Translations under genes and position numbers: made by a program | Source of the DNA: an uncultured Eubacteriales bacterium | GTDB taxonomy: Bacteria; Bacillota; Clostridia; Oscillospirales; CAG-272 | Direction of reading: 5' to 3' | NCBI GenBank assembly: GCA_934796165.1 | Contig: CAKVOU010000013.1 | Location: 1 to 36,909, forward strand | DNA: 36,909 nt | Shown here: in pieces, positions 1 to 7,479 of the stretch | Layout: each line of letters begins with the position of its first letter | How positions within the stretch are numbered: position 1 is the stretch's first letter | The notes under the pieces: generated by a model | What the model saw: only the letters and a program-made list of their open reading frames with translations | The model's database searches: none | Told to the model about the DNA's origin: nothing

Positions 1-33
<33 letters not shown>

Positions 34-38
34 AAGGC

Positions 39-68
39 ATTGTACACGACCCGCTCCTCCTTTGTCAA
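39..68 (-). promoter_or_regulatory. sigma-A-type promoter reading off the left edge
   Basis: The minus strand shows TTGACA, an 18-nt spacer and TACAAT. Transcription would start next to the ACAG microsatellite. The target gene is outside the window. Confidence 0.6.
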
Positions 69-104
69 TACCTTTTTCGAAAAATTGTAACTTTTTTCAA
101 CTGC

Positions 105-133
105 ATTATATCATCGGGAAATACCGGTGTCAA
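105..133 (-). promoter_or_regulatory. upstream tandem sigma-A-type promoter
   Basis: The minus strand shows a perfect TTGACA, a 17-nt spacer and a perfect TATAAT. It lies about 65 bp upstream of a second promoter. Both share a GGTATTGACA context, which looks like a short duplication. Confidence 0.7.
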
Positions 134-180
134 TACCTTTTACAAAATTTCATGTATATTTGATAAAATTCAGTTGAAGT

Positions 181-210
181 AAAAAAGAGACGCACGTGTG
201 CGTCTCTTTT
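181..210 (-). terminator. intrinsic terminator of RNase P RNA
   Basis: An inverted repeat (GAGACGCA, small loop, TGCGTCTC) is followed on the minus strand by a T-run. It lies immediately 3' of the RNase P RNA. Confidence 0.85.
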
Positions 211-570
211 GTGCAGCTTCGTCTGTAAGCCGGGTTCTGTCTTGAACGGCCATCTATCTTCGCGCGCCGTCGCCGTCGCGCTTCGCGGCAGAGCCGCGTG
301 CCACCCGAAGGAATCTGCCGGGCAGGCAATCCTCCATACGGTGTTGCTTCGGATAGGGTTTACAGCAAATCCATGTTACCATGGAAGTGGGTGAGCTCTT
401 ACCTCGCCTTTCCATCCTTACCCGCAAAATGCGGGCGGTTTCTTTCTGTTGCACTTTCCCGGCGGTTACCCGCGGCTGATGTTATCAGCTATCCTGCCCT
501 GTGAAGCCCGGACTTTCCTCACGGGAAAACCTTTCGGCATGATCCCGCGCGGCCGTCCGGCGAAGCTGCG
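211..570 (-). ncRNA. rnpB: RNase P RNA, catalytic RNA of ribonuclease P
   Basis: The minus strand carries the universal RNase P landmarks. GAGGAAAGTCCGGGC lies near the 5' end and CAGAACCCGGCTTA near the 3' end. The outer P1 helix is visible as GCAGCTTCG at the 5' end pairing with CGAAGCTGC at the 3' end. Internal blocks such as GGTAAGAGCTCACC and AGTGCAACAGAAAG are also typical. The RNA is about 360 nt, normal for the bacterial type. It removes 5' leaders from pre-tRNAs as a ribonucleoprotein with RnpA. A near-consensus promoter ends about 6 nt before the 5' end and a terminator follows the 3' end, so the gene is a stand-alone transcription unit. Confidence 0.95.
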
Positions 571-575
571 TATTC

Positions 576-604
576 ATTATACCCGCGCCGGGGCAAAATG
601 TCAA
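576..604 (-). promoter_or_regulatory. rnpB promoter
   Basis: The minus strand has TTGACA, a 17-nt spacer and TATAAT, both boxes perfect. The -35 box overlaps the last codons of thiT, and the predicted start falls at the 5' strand of P1. Confidence 0.85.
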
Positions 605-1287
605 GCCTGTTTCTTTTCCGGTTCGACCGTCATCTTTTTGATCTGCGGGATCTGCGATACGGGTACCGCCACAATCGCCGTGATAATGATCTCGGGAATC
701 ATGTACAGTCCGTTGTAGAAAATCGAATAGACGATAGACAGCGCCGTTCCCGTAAAGTGGCTGAGGATGACCTTGCCGATGGCATAAAAGCCTTCCTGAC
801 CGAAGAACCACTCTGCCCAGATGCCGAAGAAGATGGTTCCCGAAATAATGTGGACCAGATACCGCAATGCAAGCGCGACGACCGTACCGAGCACCAGCGC
901 GGGCGTTTTCGACAGTTTGTTGCGGAAGATGCCGCCGAATCCGAGCATGGTGTAAGCGAGGATGTAGTCCAGTAAGACGATGGCAATGCCCTGCCCGATT
1001 CCCATGAAATTATCGCTGCCAACGGTGAAGAGCGAAATGACATATCCGCCGCCCGTAAACGCGCCGAGTGCCAGCTGAATGAACGAATAGATCAGCGAGG
1101 AAACGATGCCCCAGCGGACCCCGTACATATACGACAGCACCACGATCGGCAGCATGCTTGCAATCGTGAATCCGCCACCGAACGGCAGGTTAAGAAACGG
1201 GATGTAGGCGCAGACAATGGCAAGTACCGTTGCAAGTGCGAGCATAATTGCGGTCAGGGTCAGCCGCTGTGTGTTTGAGTTCTTCAT
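601..1287 (-). CDS. thiT: ThiT-type ECF thiamine transporter substrate-binding S component
   Basis: This 228-aa, very hydrophobic protein has about six predicted membrane helices and a short charged C-terminus. The motifs match the ThiT family of energy-coupling factor transporters: IASMLPIVVLSYMYGVRWGI near residue 43, a central region with R/K-Y-x-x-H-x-I-x-G-x-I-F-F, and YNGLYMIPEIIITAI near the C-terminus. ThiT captures thiamine outside the cell and hands it to a shared EcfAA'T energising module, which is not encoded here. GGAGG lies 9 nt before the ATG. The gene sits directly behind a TPP riboswitch, which independently supports thiamine as the substrate. Both the family motifs and the riboswitch point the same way, so the call is strong. 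Confidence 0.92.
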   Translation of the reverse strand: MKNSNTQRLTLTAIMLALATVLAIVCAYIPFLNLPFGGGFTIASMLPIVVLSYMYGVRWGIVSSLIYSFIQLALGAFTGGGYVISLFTVGSDNFMGIGQGIAIVLLDYILAYTMLGFGGIFRNKLSKTPALVLGTVVALALRYLVHIISGTIFFGIWAEWFFGQEGFYAIGKVILSHFTGTALSIVYSIFYNGLYMIPEIIITAIVAVPVSQIPQIKKMTVEPEKKQA

Positions 1288-1304
1288 CAGAAAAAACCTC
1301 CGAA

Positions 1305-1340
1305 ATAAAATTACCGCACGGAAATCTCTCCGTGCGGTAA
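1305..1340 (-). terminator. riboswitch expression-platform terminator before thiT
   Basis: An 11-bp perfect stem (TTACCGCACGG / CCGTGCGGTAA) is followed on the minus strand by TTTTATTT. It lies between the TPP aptamer and the thiT ribosome binding site. It should form when TPP is bound and stop transcription. Confidence 0.85.
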
Positions 1341-1349
1341 AATTCTCTC

Positions 1350-1437
1350 AAATTCTCCCTCCGACGGCATTATCCGTATCAGGTGAAAGGGTTCGGCTCG
1401 CGCCGTCTCAGCCTCCCGAAGGAAGCACCCCCGATTT
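1350..1437 (-). promoter_or_regulatory. TPP riboswitch (THI element)
   Basis: The minus strand contains the conserved THI-box parts in order: GGGGGTGC, GGCTGAGA, ACCC, CCTGATACGGATAATGCC and GGAGGGA. These are the TPP-binding pyrimidine and pyrophosphate helices. A terminator and thiT follow. Confidence 0.95.
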
Positions 1438-1453
1438 CTATGCGGTTTTCTGT

Positions 1454-1482
1454 ATCATAGCACGCGCCGCGCAGTTTGTCAA
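1454..1482 (-). promoter_or_regulatory. promoter of the TPP riboswitch-thiT transcript
   Basis: The minus strand shows TTGACA, a 17-nt spacer and TATGAT. It starts the leader about 10 nt before the riboswitch. Confidence 0.8.
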
Positions 1483-1608
1483 GCCCCGCGGAAAAATTCC
1501 TCTCCGGAAACGTTTCCCGTACACGAAAAAACCACCGTCTGCCCCGCTTTGCACGGGGAATACATCAGCCTTCCGCGTCCGGAAAAGCACACGCGTCCAG
1601 AACCCTGC

Positions 1609-2931
1609 TCAGTAATAGCGGTTGGACGGCAGATCTTTGATGGAGCGTGCCGAGGCGAGCACTGTCTCGTCCGTCACGACCTTGTCCGTATACTTGGCGC
1701 ATTCCTCCAAGAAGAGCGCCTCGGTGATGTCGGAGATCAGGTCGGTGAAGAAATCTTCATTTGCCGTCTTGTTGTACGCGCCGGACTCGACCGGGTACTT
1801 CATGATGATATGATACCCGTAATCCGATTCTACCATCGCGCACTCGCCGTCCTGCATGGTGGCAAGCTGTTTGATGATGGTACCGATGTAGGCGCTCGTC
1901 CCGGTGTAGGAGTCGGTCTTGGAGAGGTAATACCCCTCCGTGTAACGCGTCTGCGCGTCCTCCTTGTCGTTGTTCTCCGTCATCAGCTTTTCGAACGCGG
2001 CATAGTCGCCCGCCGCGACCGACGCGGCAAAGCCCTCCGCTTTCTTTTTCAGCTCCGCAAGCTGATCCTTGTCGTAATACTCGACCACATACTTCCCGTC
2101 CTTGTCGGTTTTGTACGCGGGAGTTCCCTTTTCCTTGTTGTAGGCGATTTTTCCGTCCTCGGTGTAATAAATGACGTCGCCCTTTCCGTCCTTGGTTGCC
2201 GCCGCGTCCGGCTTGCCGTTTACGGTATCATAATAAACGTGATCCTTCTTGTCCCCGGAGGAATAATAGTAGATTGTGTCGCCGTTCTTATCGGCCTCGT
2301 AAACGTAGTAATAGGTGGTGAGGAGCACCTGCTTGAACCTCGTGAAGTGCTCCGCGACATACGCGTCCTTGACGGAATCCGAGATGAGCTCGCCCGATGC
2401 GCCATAGAGATAGGTCTGCACCGCCTTGATCTTTTCCTCGGTCAGATACACCGCTCTGAGAATGTCGATGTTCGCGCCGTAAGCGGACAGGATCTTGTTG
2501 AAGCCGGACAGGGAGCCGTCCGCGTCGGTGTCGATGAGCAGTTCGATGTCATGCTCCACACGGTCGGTCGCATCGGCGGAGAGGGTCAGTCCGTACTTGT
2601 CGAAGAGATAAGCCGCGACGACATAGGTCTTGCAGTTCTCCAGCACCGACGTGCGGTAATACTCTTCATAGGTCATGTTTTTTCCGTTCACGTTCACGAC
2701 CGTCCGCCAGAAGGAATCTTCACCAACGGCTCCGCCGCTCTGCTCCAGCACCGCTCGCATCCGGGCAAGCAGAAGCTCGTACATATTGACGCTGAAGGTC
2801 TCTTTTTCCATCGTGAAAAGCGTTTTCCCGAGATCTTTTTTCCCGCATCCGAAGAAGCAGGCGGCAAGGAGAAGCAGGGAGAGCACCGCCGCGGCAAGCC
2901 GGACGGCGGTTTTCCTGTGTTCCGTTTTCAT
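1609..2931 (-). CDS. parvulin-type (PrsA/SurA-like) peptidyl-prolyl isomerase lipoprotein
   Basis: This 440-aa protein has a lipoprotein signal peptide. A basic start and hydrophobic core end in LLAAC (Cys25), with a second possible cysteine at 29. Residues about 30-190 resemble the SurA/PrsA N-terminal chaperone region. After about residue 190 a parvulin-like domain begins (HFTRFKQVLLTTYYYVY) and ends with ESDYGYHIIMKYPVE, the typical last strand. Between these lies a long Tyr/Lys/Asp-rich insertion (about residues 215-290) with repeated short YYxxDGK-type segments. The family folds exported proteins on the outer face of the membrane. GGAGG is 6 nt before the ATG. It follows mfd but has its own promoter overlapping the mfd end. 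The domain call is good; isomerase activity is uncertain because of the interrupted domain. Confidence 0.75.
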   Translation of the reverse strand: MKTEHRKTAVRLAAAVLSLLLLAACFFGCGKKDLGKTLFTMEKETFSVNMYELLLARMRAVLEQSGGAVGEDSFWRTVVNVNGKNMTYEEYYRTSVLENCKTYVVAAYLFDKYGLTLSADATDRVEHDIELLIDTDADGSLSGFNKILSAYGANIDILRAVYLTEEKIKAVQTYLYGASGELISDSVKDAYVAEHFTRFKQVLLTTYYYVYEADKNGDTIYYYSSGDKKDHVYYDTVNGKPDAAATKDGKGDVIYYTEDGKIAYNKEKGTPAYKTDKDGKYVVEYYDKDQLAELKKKAEGFAASVAAGDYAAFEKLMTENNDKEDAQTRYTEGYYLSKTDSYTGTSAYIGTIIKQLATMQDGECAMVESDYGYHIIMKYPVESGAYNKTANEDFFTDLISDITEALFLEECAKYTDKVVTDETVLASARSIKDLPSNRYY

Positions 2932-3041
2932 ATGATCCCTCCGTTCTCCGCGCCGTACGGCGCGGTCGGTGATTTCCGGTTCCTGTCCGGCCGCCCGCTC
3001 CGGGTACGTTCCAAAAGCGGCAGACCGGCAACATTTTCTTC

Positions 3042-3070
3042 AGTATATCACTTTGCGTCGGTTTTGTCGA
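3042..3070 (-). promoter_or_regulatory. promoter for the foldase lipoprotein
   Basis: The minus strand shows TCGACA, a 17-nt spacer and TATACT, overlapping the 3' end of mfd. Confidence 0.55.
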
Positions 3071-6000
3071 GGCTCTTCCCGCGGACAGAAGACAAATATT
3101 TTTCAAACATTCTGTGAAGCAGCGTCAGCGCGTCGTCCCCCTTGGCGGGGCGGAAAACCAGATGCGGAGGCGCGGAGGTCACGACCCGGAGCTTGCCCTT
3201 CATGCCGTCCGCCGCGTCCAGCCACGCGTCCGTGTCAAACGCGGACGGGGTGAGAACGATGCCGCCCTCCCCTTCGCCGACTGCCGTGATTCCGCTCTCC
3301 TCCGCATAGGCGCGGAGGAGCGAAATGCCGAGCAGATTGACCGCGGGCTTCGGAAGATCGCCGTAGCGGTCGATGAGTTCGTCTGCGACGTCGCGCCGGT
3401 CGGCTTCACTACGGATGAGCGCGATCCTCTTGTACATTGCCATGCGCTGGGACGCGTCCGCGACGTAAGCGTCGGGGAGATATGCGTCCATGGTCAGGTT
3501 GACCTTGCACTCGGTGCGCGGGGCTTCCCGGATACCCTGCTCCTCCAGAACCGCTTCATTGAGCAGCTTGATATACAGGTCGTAGCCGACCGCATCCATG
3601 TGCCCGTGCTGTTCCGCGCCGAGCAGGTTGCCCGCACCACGGATCTCCATATCGCGGAGCGCAATGCGGAAGCCCGCGCCGAATTCGGCGTACTCCCGGA
3701 TGGCGCCGAGCCGCTTTTCCGCGATCTCGGACACCGCGCGTCCCGCGGGATAGGTAAAGTAGGCATAGGCGCGTCTGGCGGAACGTCCGACGCGTCCGCG
3801 GAGCTGATGCAGCTGGGAGAGCCCCATGCAGTTGGCGCGCTCGACGATGAGTGTGTTTGCGTTGGGGATGTCCACGCCGGTCTCAATGATGGTGGTGCAG
3901 ACCAGCACGTCGATCTCCCCCGAGAGCATCTGCTCCCAGATCTCCTCCAGCTGTTCCTTGTCCATCTGCCCGTGTGCCACGGTGATGTGCGCTTCGGGAA
4001 GCGCCTCGCCGAGCCTTGCGGCGACCGAATGGATGTTTTCCACCTGGTTGTAAAGGTAGAACACCTGCCCGCCGCGGCGAAGCTCCCTACGGATGGCTTC
4101 GAGAATCACCGGTTCGCTGTACTCCAGCACGTAGGTCTGCACCGGCTGACGGTCGCCCGGCGCTTCATCGAGCACCGAGATGTCGCGGATGCCGCCCATC
4201 GCCATGTTGAGCGTCCGGGGGATCGGCGTTGCGGACAGCGTGAGTACGTCCACGTTTCCAGCGATCTGCTTGAGCTTTTCCTTCTGCGCCACGCCGAACC
4301 GCTGTTCCTCGTCCACAATGAGAAGCCCGAGGTTCTTGAATTTCACGTCGCCGGAGAGCAGCCGGTGGGTACCGATGAGGATGTCCACCTCCCCGCGCGC
4401 CACGCGGGAAAGGGTCGCCTTCTGCTGCGCCGCCGTGCGGAAGCGCGAGATCATATCCACATTCACCGCAAAGGAGCGCATCCGGCTGGTCGCGGTCTGG
4501 TAATGCTGAAGTGCGAGCAGGGTGGTCGGCACGAGCACGGCGACCTGCTTGCCGCCGAGCACCGCTTTGTACGCCGCGCGGAGCGCGACCTCGGTCTTAC
4601 CGAAGCCCACATCGCCGCAGAGTAGCCGGTCCATCGGCACGGGACGGATCATGTCCGCCTTGATTTCCTCTGCCGCCTGCTCCTGGCTTTCGGTCTCCGT
4701 GTACTCAAATGCCGCCTCAAAATCGCGCTGGAAGTCATCGTCCGGAGGGAAAGCGATGCCGGGACGTCTTTTGCGCTCGGCGTACAGTTTGATGAGTTCC
4801 TTTGCCATGTCGCGGACCGCCGCCCTGACGCGGGACTTGGTTCGCGTCCAGGAATCGTTCCCGAAGTGCGACAGCTTGATCAGTCCGTCATCCGCGTGTG
4901 CGCCGATGTACTTGGACACCATGTCGAGTTTTTCCACCGGCAGGTACAGCTTCTCCGCGCCCGCATAGCGGATGGTGATATAGTCGCGGCGCACGCCGCC
5001 CGTCGTCAGGTTCTGAATCCCGAGGTACTGCCCGATGCCGTAGGTCTCGTGCACGACGTAATCCCCGACGCGCAGGTCGGCAAAGGACAGAATGGTCTCG
5101 GCGGCGGTCTTTTTCTTCTTTTTCGTCAGCGTCCGGTCGGCTCTGACCGCCCCCGCGCTTCTCGCGTCGGGAATCGTGGAGAGCACCGCGATCCGCGGCA
5201 TACTCATCTCAAACCCCTGCACGAATTCCCGGAAGATGACAAGCACCTCGCCGGGCTTTACCGCGGCAAGCGCGGTATCTGTTTCTCCGCCGGATTCCCG
5301 TCCCCCCGCCACGGCAGGAACGCCGTTGTCCGCAAGCAGTCCCGCAAGGTTTTTCGCGGCAGTCTCATTTTCCGCGATCAGGAGGATACGGTACCCGCCC
5401 GCGCGGAGCGTTCCGATGTCCTCGCGGAGCAGCTCGTTCTTTTCGGCATAGGAAACCGTGTGCTTGGTGCGGAAGCTGAAAATGCCTCCGAGCGACGTTC
5501 CGCCGAGTCCCCGCGCCATGGAATCCAGGCAGACGGTGACGTGGGATTCGAGGAATGCGTCAAACGCGGCGGGAGCTTTCCCGTATTCCGCATATTTCGG
5601 CGCGATGGTTCCGCCCGCGATCAGCTCCTTGACCGTTTCGTCCATGTGCCACGCCGATGCCTTGACGCGCTCTTTGAGCGCCGCGTACCCGCGGCAGAAG
5701 ACAGCGGTGCGTGTCCCGCTCGGAAAATAATCGAGCAGGCAAGCCTTTTCGGGGTAGATGAGGGAGATATATTTATCGAGAAACCGCACCTCGCTCCCGT
5801 CCGAGAGCGCCGTGTCCACGGCGGCTCGTTCGTGTACCAGTGTCTCCTCCGCGCGCTCGTCGTGCGTTGCGCGGAAACAGTCTCCGATCGCTTTTTTCAG
5901 TAGCTCCAATGCGGGGCGGCCGGCAAGCAGTTCCCTTGCGGGAGCAAGCTCCGCCGCCTCAATATCGTCGGTCACGCGCTGGGTCTCCGGGTCAAAGAGC

Positions 6001-6671
6001 GCCATGCGGTCGATGTCCTCGTCCCAAAGCTCCAGGCGAAGCGCGAACGCACCGTTCTTTTCCCCGCCGTCCGCGTCGCGGAAGCTGCCGACGGGCGGAA
6101 AGATATCCACGATCCCGCCGCGCACGGCAAACTGCCCCGCTCCGTCCACCATATCCACGCGTGCGTAGCCCGCCGCCGAAAGCCGGAGGGAAAGCGACGA
6201 GGGGTCAATGCGGGTGTCTCTGCCGATCCGGATGACCGAGGAAAGCAGCTTTTCCGGCGGGACGGTGTAACCGAGCGCGGTATCCGGCGTGGTCACCACC
6301 ACATCAAGCGAATCGGTGAGCAGCCCGAACAGAACGCCCAACCGCTCGTGCTCGTACTCATGCGACGCGGACATATCAAAGAAGGTCAGGTCGCGTCCCT
6401 CATAGAACGCCGCGCGAAGTCCGAACCGCCGGAGCAGTCCGACCGTGCGGACACATTCCTTTTCTTCCTGGCAGAAAAGCAGCGCGGCACCCTTCCGGTA
6501 CCCCGCCGTATCCTTTGTTCCTGCTACAAGAAACGCGTCCGCCGCACCCTCGCAAAGCCCGCTGACAAGCAGAGGCTTCGGGTCGCTTCCCGCGCGGAAC
6601 TGCTTGCCAAGCGCTTCCCGGAACTGCGTATATTCCCCGTCCGCGCGGATGACCTCTTCCAGAATGCTCAT
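3048..6671 (-). CDS. mfd: transcription-repair coupling factor Mfd
   Basis: At 1207 aa it has full family length. The N-terminal third is the UvrB-like, UvrA-binding region. A CarD-like RNA polymerase-interacting domain starts near FADLRVGDYVVHETYGIGQY. The RecG-like translocase follows, with Walker A GDVGFGKTEVA (Lys about 692), DEEQ helicase box (about 787), LSATPIPRT, and the motif with GRVGRS and QLRGRVGR-type residues. The C-terminal TRCF domain contains MAMYKRIA. Mfd removes RNA polymerase stalled at DNA lesions and recruits UvrA. Its ATG overlaps the pth stop as ATGA, so the two are translationally coupled, a pth-mfd arrangement well known in Gram-positive bacteria. Confidence 0.97.
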   Translation of the reverse strand: MSILEEVIRADGEYTQFREALGKQFRAGSDPKPLLVSGLCEGAADAFLVAGTKDTAGYRKGAALLFCQEEKECVRTVGLLRRFGLRAAFYEGRDLTFFDMSASHEYEHERLGVLFGLLTDSLDVVVTTPDTALGYTVPPEKLLSSVIRIGRDTRIDPSSLSLRLSAAGYARVDMVDGAGQFAVRGGIVDIFPPVGSFRDADGGEKNGAFALRLELWDEDIDRMALFDPETQRVTDDIEAAELAPARELLAGRPALELLKKAIGDCFRATHDERAEETLVHERAAVDTALSDGSEVRFLDKYISLIYPEKACLLDYFPSGTRTAVFCRGYAALKERVKASAWHMDETVKELIAGGTIAPKYAEYGKAPAAFDAFLESHVTVCLDSMARGLGGTSLGGIFSFRTKHTVSYAEKNELLREDIGTLRAGGYRILLIAENETAAKNLAGLLADNGVPAVAGGRESGGETDTALAAVKPGEVLVIFREFVQGFEMSMPRIAVLSTIPDARSAGAVRADRTLTKKKKKTAAETILSFADLRVGDYVVHETYGIGQYLGIQNLTTGGVRRDYITIRYAGAEKLYLPVEKLDMVSKYIGAHADDGLIKLSHFGNDSWTRTKSRVRAAVRDMAKELIKLYAERKRRPGIAFPPDDDFQRDFEAAFEYTETESQEQAAEEIKADMIRPVPMDRLLCGDVGFGKTEVALRAAYKAVLGGKQVAVLVPTTLLALQHYQTATSRMRSFAVNVDMISRFRTAAQQKATLSRVARGEVDILIGTHRLLSGDVKFKNLGLLIVDEEQRFGVAQKEKLKQIAGNVDVLTLSATPIPRTLNMAMGGIRDISVLDEAPGDRQPVQTYVLEYSEPVILEAIRRELRRGGQVFYLYNQVENIHSVAARLGEALPEAHITVAHGQMDKEQLEEIWEQMLSGEIDVLVCTTIIETGVDIPNANTLIVERANCMGLSQLHQLRGRVGRSARRAYAYFTYPAGRAVSEIAEKRLGAIREYAEFGAGFRIALRDMEIRGAGNLLGAEQHGHMDAVGYDLYIKLLNEAVLEEQGIREAPRTECKVNLTMDAYLPDAYVADASQRMAMYKRIALIRSEADRRDVADELIDRYGDLPKPAVNLLGISLLRAYAEESGITAVGEGEGGIVLTPSAFDTDAWLDAADGMKGKLRVVTSAPPHLVFRPAKGDDALTLLHRMFEKYLSSVRGKSLDKTDAK

Positions 6672-7330
6672 GCTCTCTCTCCGCCGGGACGTCTTGCGTT
6701 GCAGAACTGCATGGCACCGTCCACGTCACCCGCAAGGATTTTACGGATCCCCGTCTCCACGTCGGAAAAGAGCGAGAACAGCTCCTCCTTTTCCTTTGCC
6801 GTGAACTCGGAGAGCACCCATGCGGCAAGGTCGTAATCCGGGCGCGGCTTTTTGCCGATGCCGATGCGGATGCGCGGGAACTGATCCGAATTCAGCTGAT
6901 AGATGATGTTCTTCAGCCCGTTGTGCCCGCCGTCGCTTCCCTTTCTGCGCACGCGGATGCAACCGACCTCCTGCGTGATGTCGTCGCAGAGCACGATGAT
7001 GTTTTCCGGGGGGATTTTGTAAAAGTCCGCCGCCTCCCGTACCGCTTCGCCTGACAGGTTCATGAAGGTCTGCGGCTTGACGAGAAGCACCCGCTTGCCG
7101 TCCATCACCGCGTCTCCCGTGAGCGCATGAAACTTCGCGCGGTCAATGCGCACGCCGAGCTTCTGCGACAGATAATCCAACGCAAGAAAACCCGTATTGT
7201 GACGGGTGAAGGTGTATTCTTTTCCCGGATTTCCGAGCCCCACAATCAGGTGGGTGACCGGCATTTTCCCGGTACTGTTTTCCGTCGAGATCTTCCGGAA
7301 CAGATCAAAAATATCCGCTGACGCTGACAT
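6668..7330 (-). CDS. pth: peptidyl-tRNA hydrolase
   Basis: The protein is 220 aa. It contains LIVGLGNPGKEYTFTRHNTGF with the catalytic His, KPQTFMNLSG, VLCDD with the catalytic Asp, and GSDGGHNGLKNI. It recycles tRNA from prematurely released peptidyl-tRNA. The open frame continues far upstream, but the start at 7330 is chosen because AAAGGAGAGG lies just before it and the promoter sits immediately upstream; the longer frame would run through that promoter. This start gives about 22 extra residues before the usual family N-terminus. The alternative ATG at 7264 would give the canonical beginning but has no clear ribosome binding site. Confidence 0.93.
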   Translation of the reverse strand: MSASADIFDLFRKISTENSTGKMPVTHLIVGLGNPGKEYTFTRHNTGFLALDYLSQKLGVRIDRAKFHALTGDAVMDGKRVLLVKPQTFMNLSGEAVREAADFYKIPPENIIVLCDDITQEVGCIRVRRKGSDGGHNGLKNIIYQLNSDQFPRIRIGIGKKPRPDYDLAAWVLSEFTAKEKEELFSLFSDVETGIRKILAGDVDGAMQFCNARRPGGERA

Positions 7331-7381
7331 TGCCGCATCCTCTCCTTTGTGCATCTGCACAAACTTCACTATCTTTCGTAT

Positions 7382-7410
7382 ATTATAGCGGAAAAGACAC
7401 CGTTTGTCAA
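7382..7410 (-). promoter_or_regulatory. pth-mfd promoter
   Basis: The minus strand shows a perfect TTGACA, a 17-nt spacer and a perfect TATAAT. It is back to back with the promoter of the GH27 gene. Confidence 0.85.
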
Positions 7411-7420
7411 ACGGATTCTG

Positions 7421-7449
7421 TTGATTTTCCCCGCGGGATATGTTAGAAT
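7421..7449 (+). promoter_or_regulatory. promoter of the GH27-rhodanese gene
   Basis: TTGATT, a 17-nt spacer and TAGAAT lie about 30 bp before the ATG at 7480. GGAGAG precedes the ATG. Confidence 0.65.
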
Positions 7450-7479
7450 GGAAAAACCAAACTGAAACGGAGAGTAAAA

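Noticed and set aside
1500..1600. Terminator after the foldase gene
   Set aside because: A CCCCG/CGGGG stem is present, but the nearest T-run is about 11 nt beyond it; too weak to call.
1549..3117. 522-aa open frame on the plus strand
   Set aside because: It is antisense to the foldase lipoprotein gene and crosses its promoter; no start site or recognisable protein.
3114..5903. Long plus-strand frames over mfd
   Set aside because: They are shadows of mfd caused by high GC; none has a ribosome binding site.
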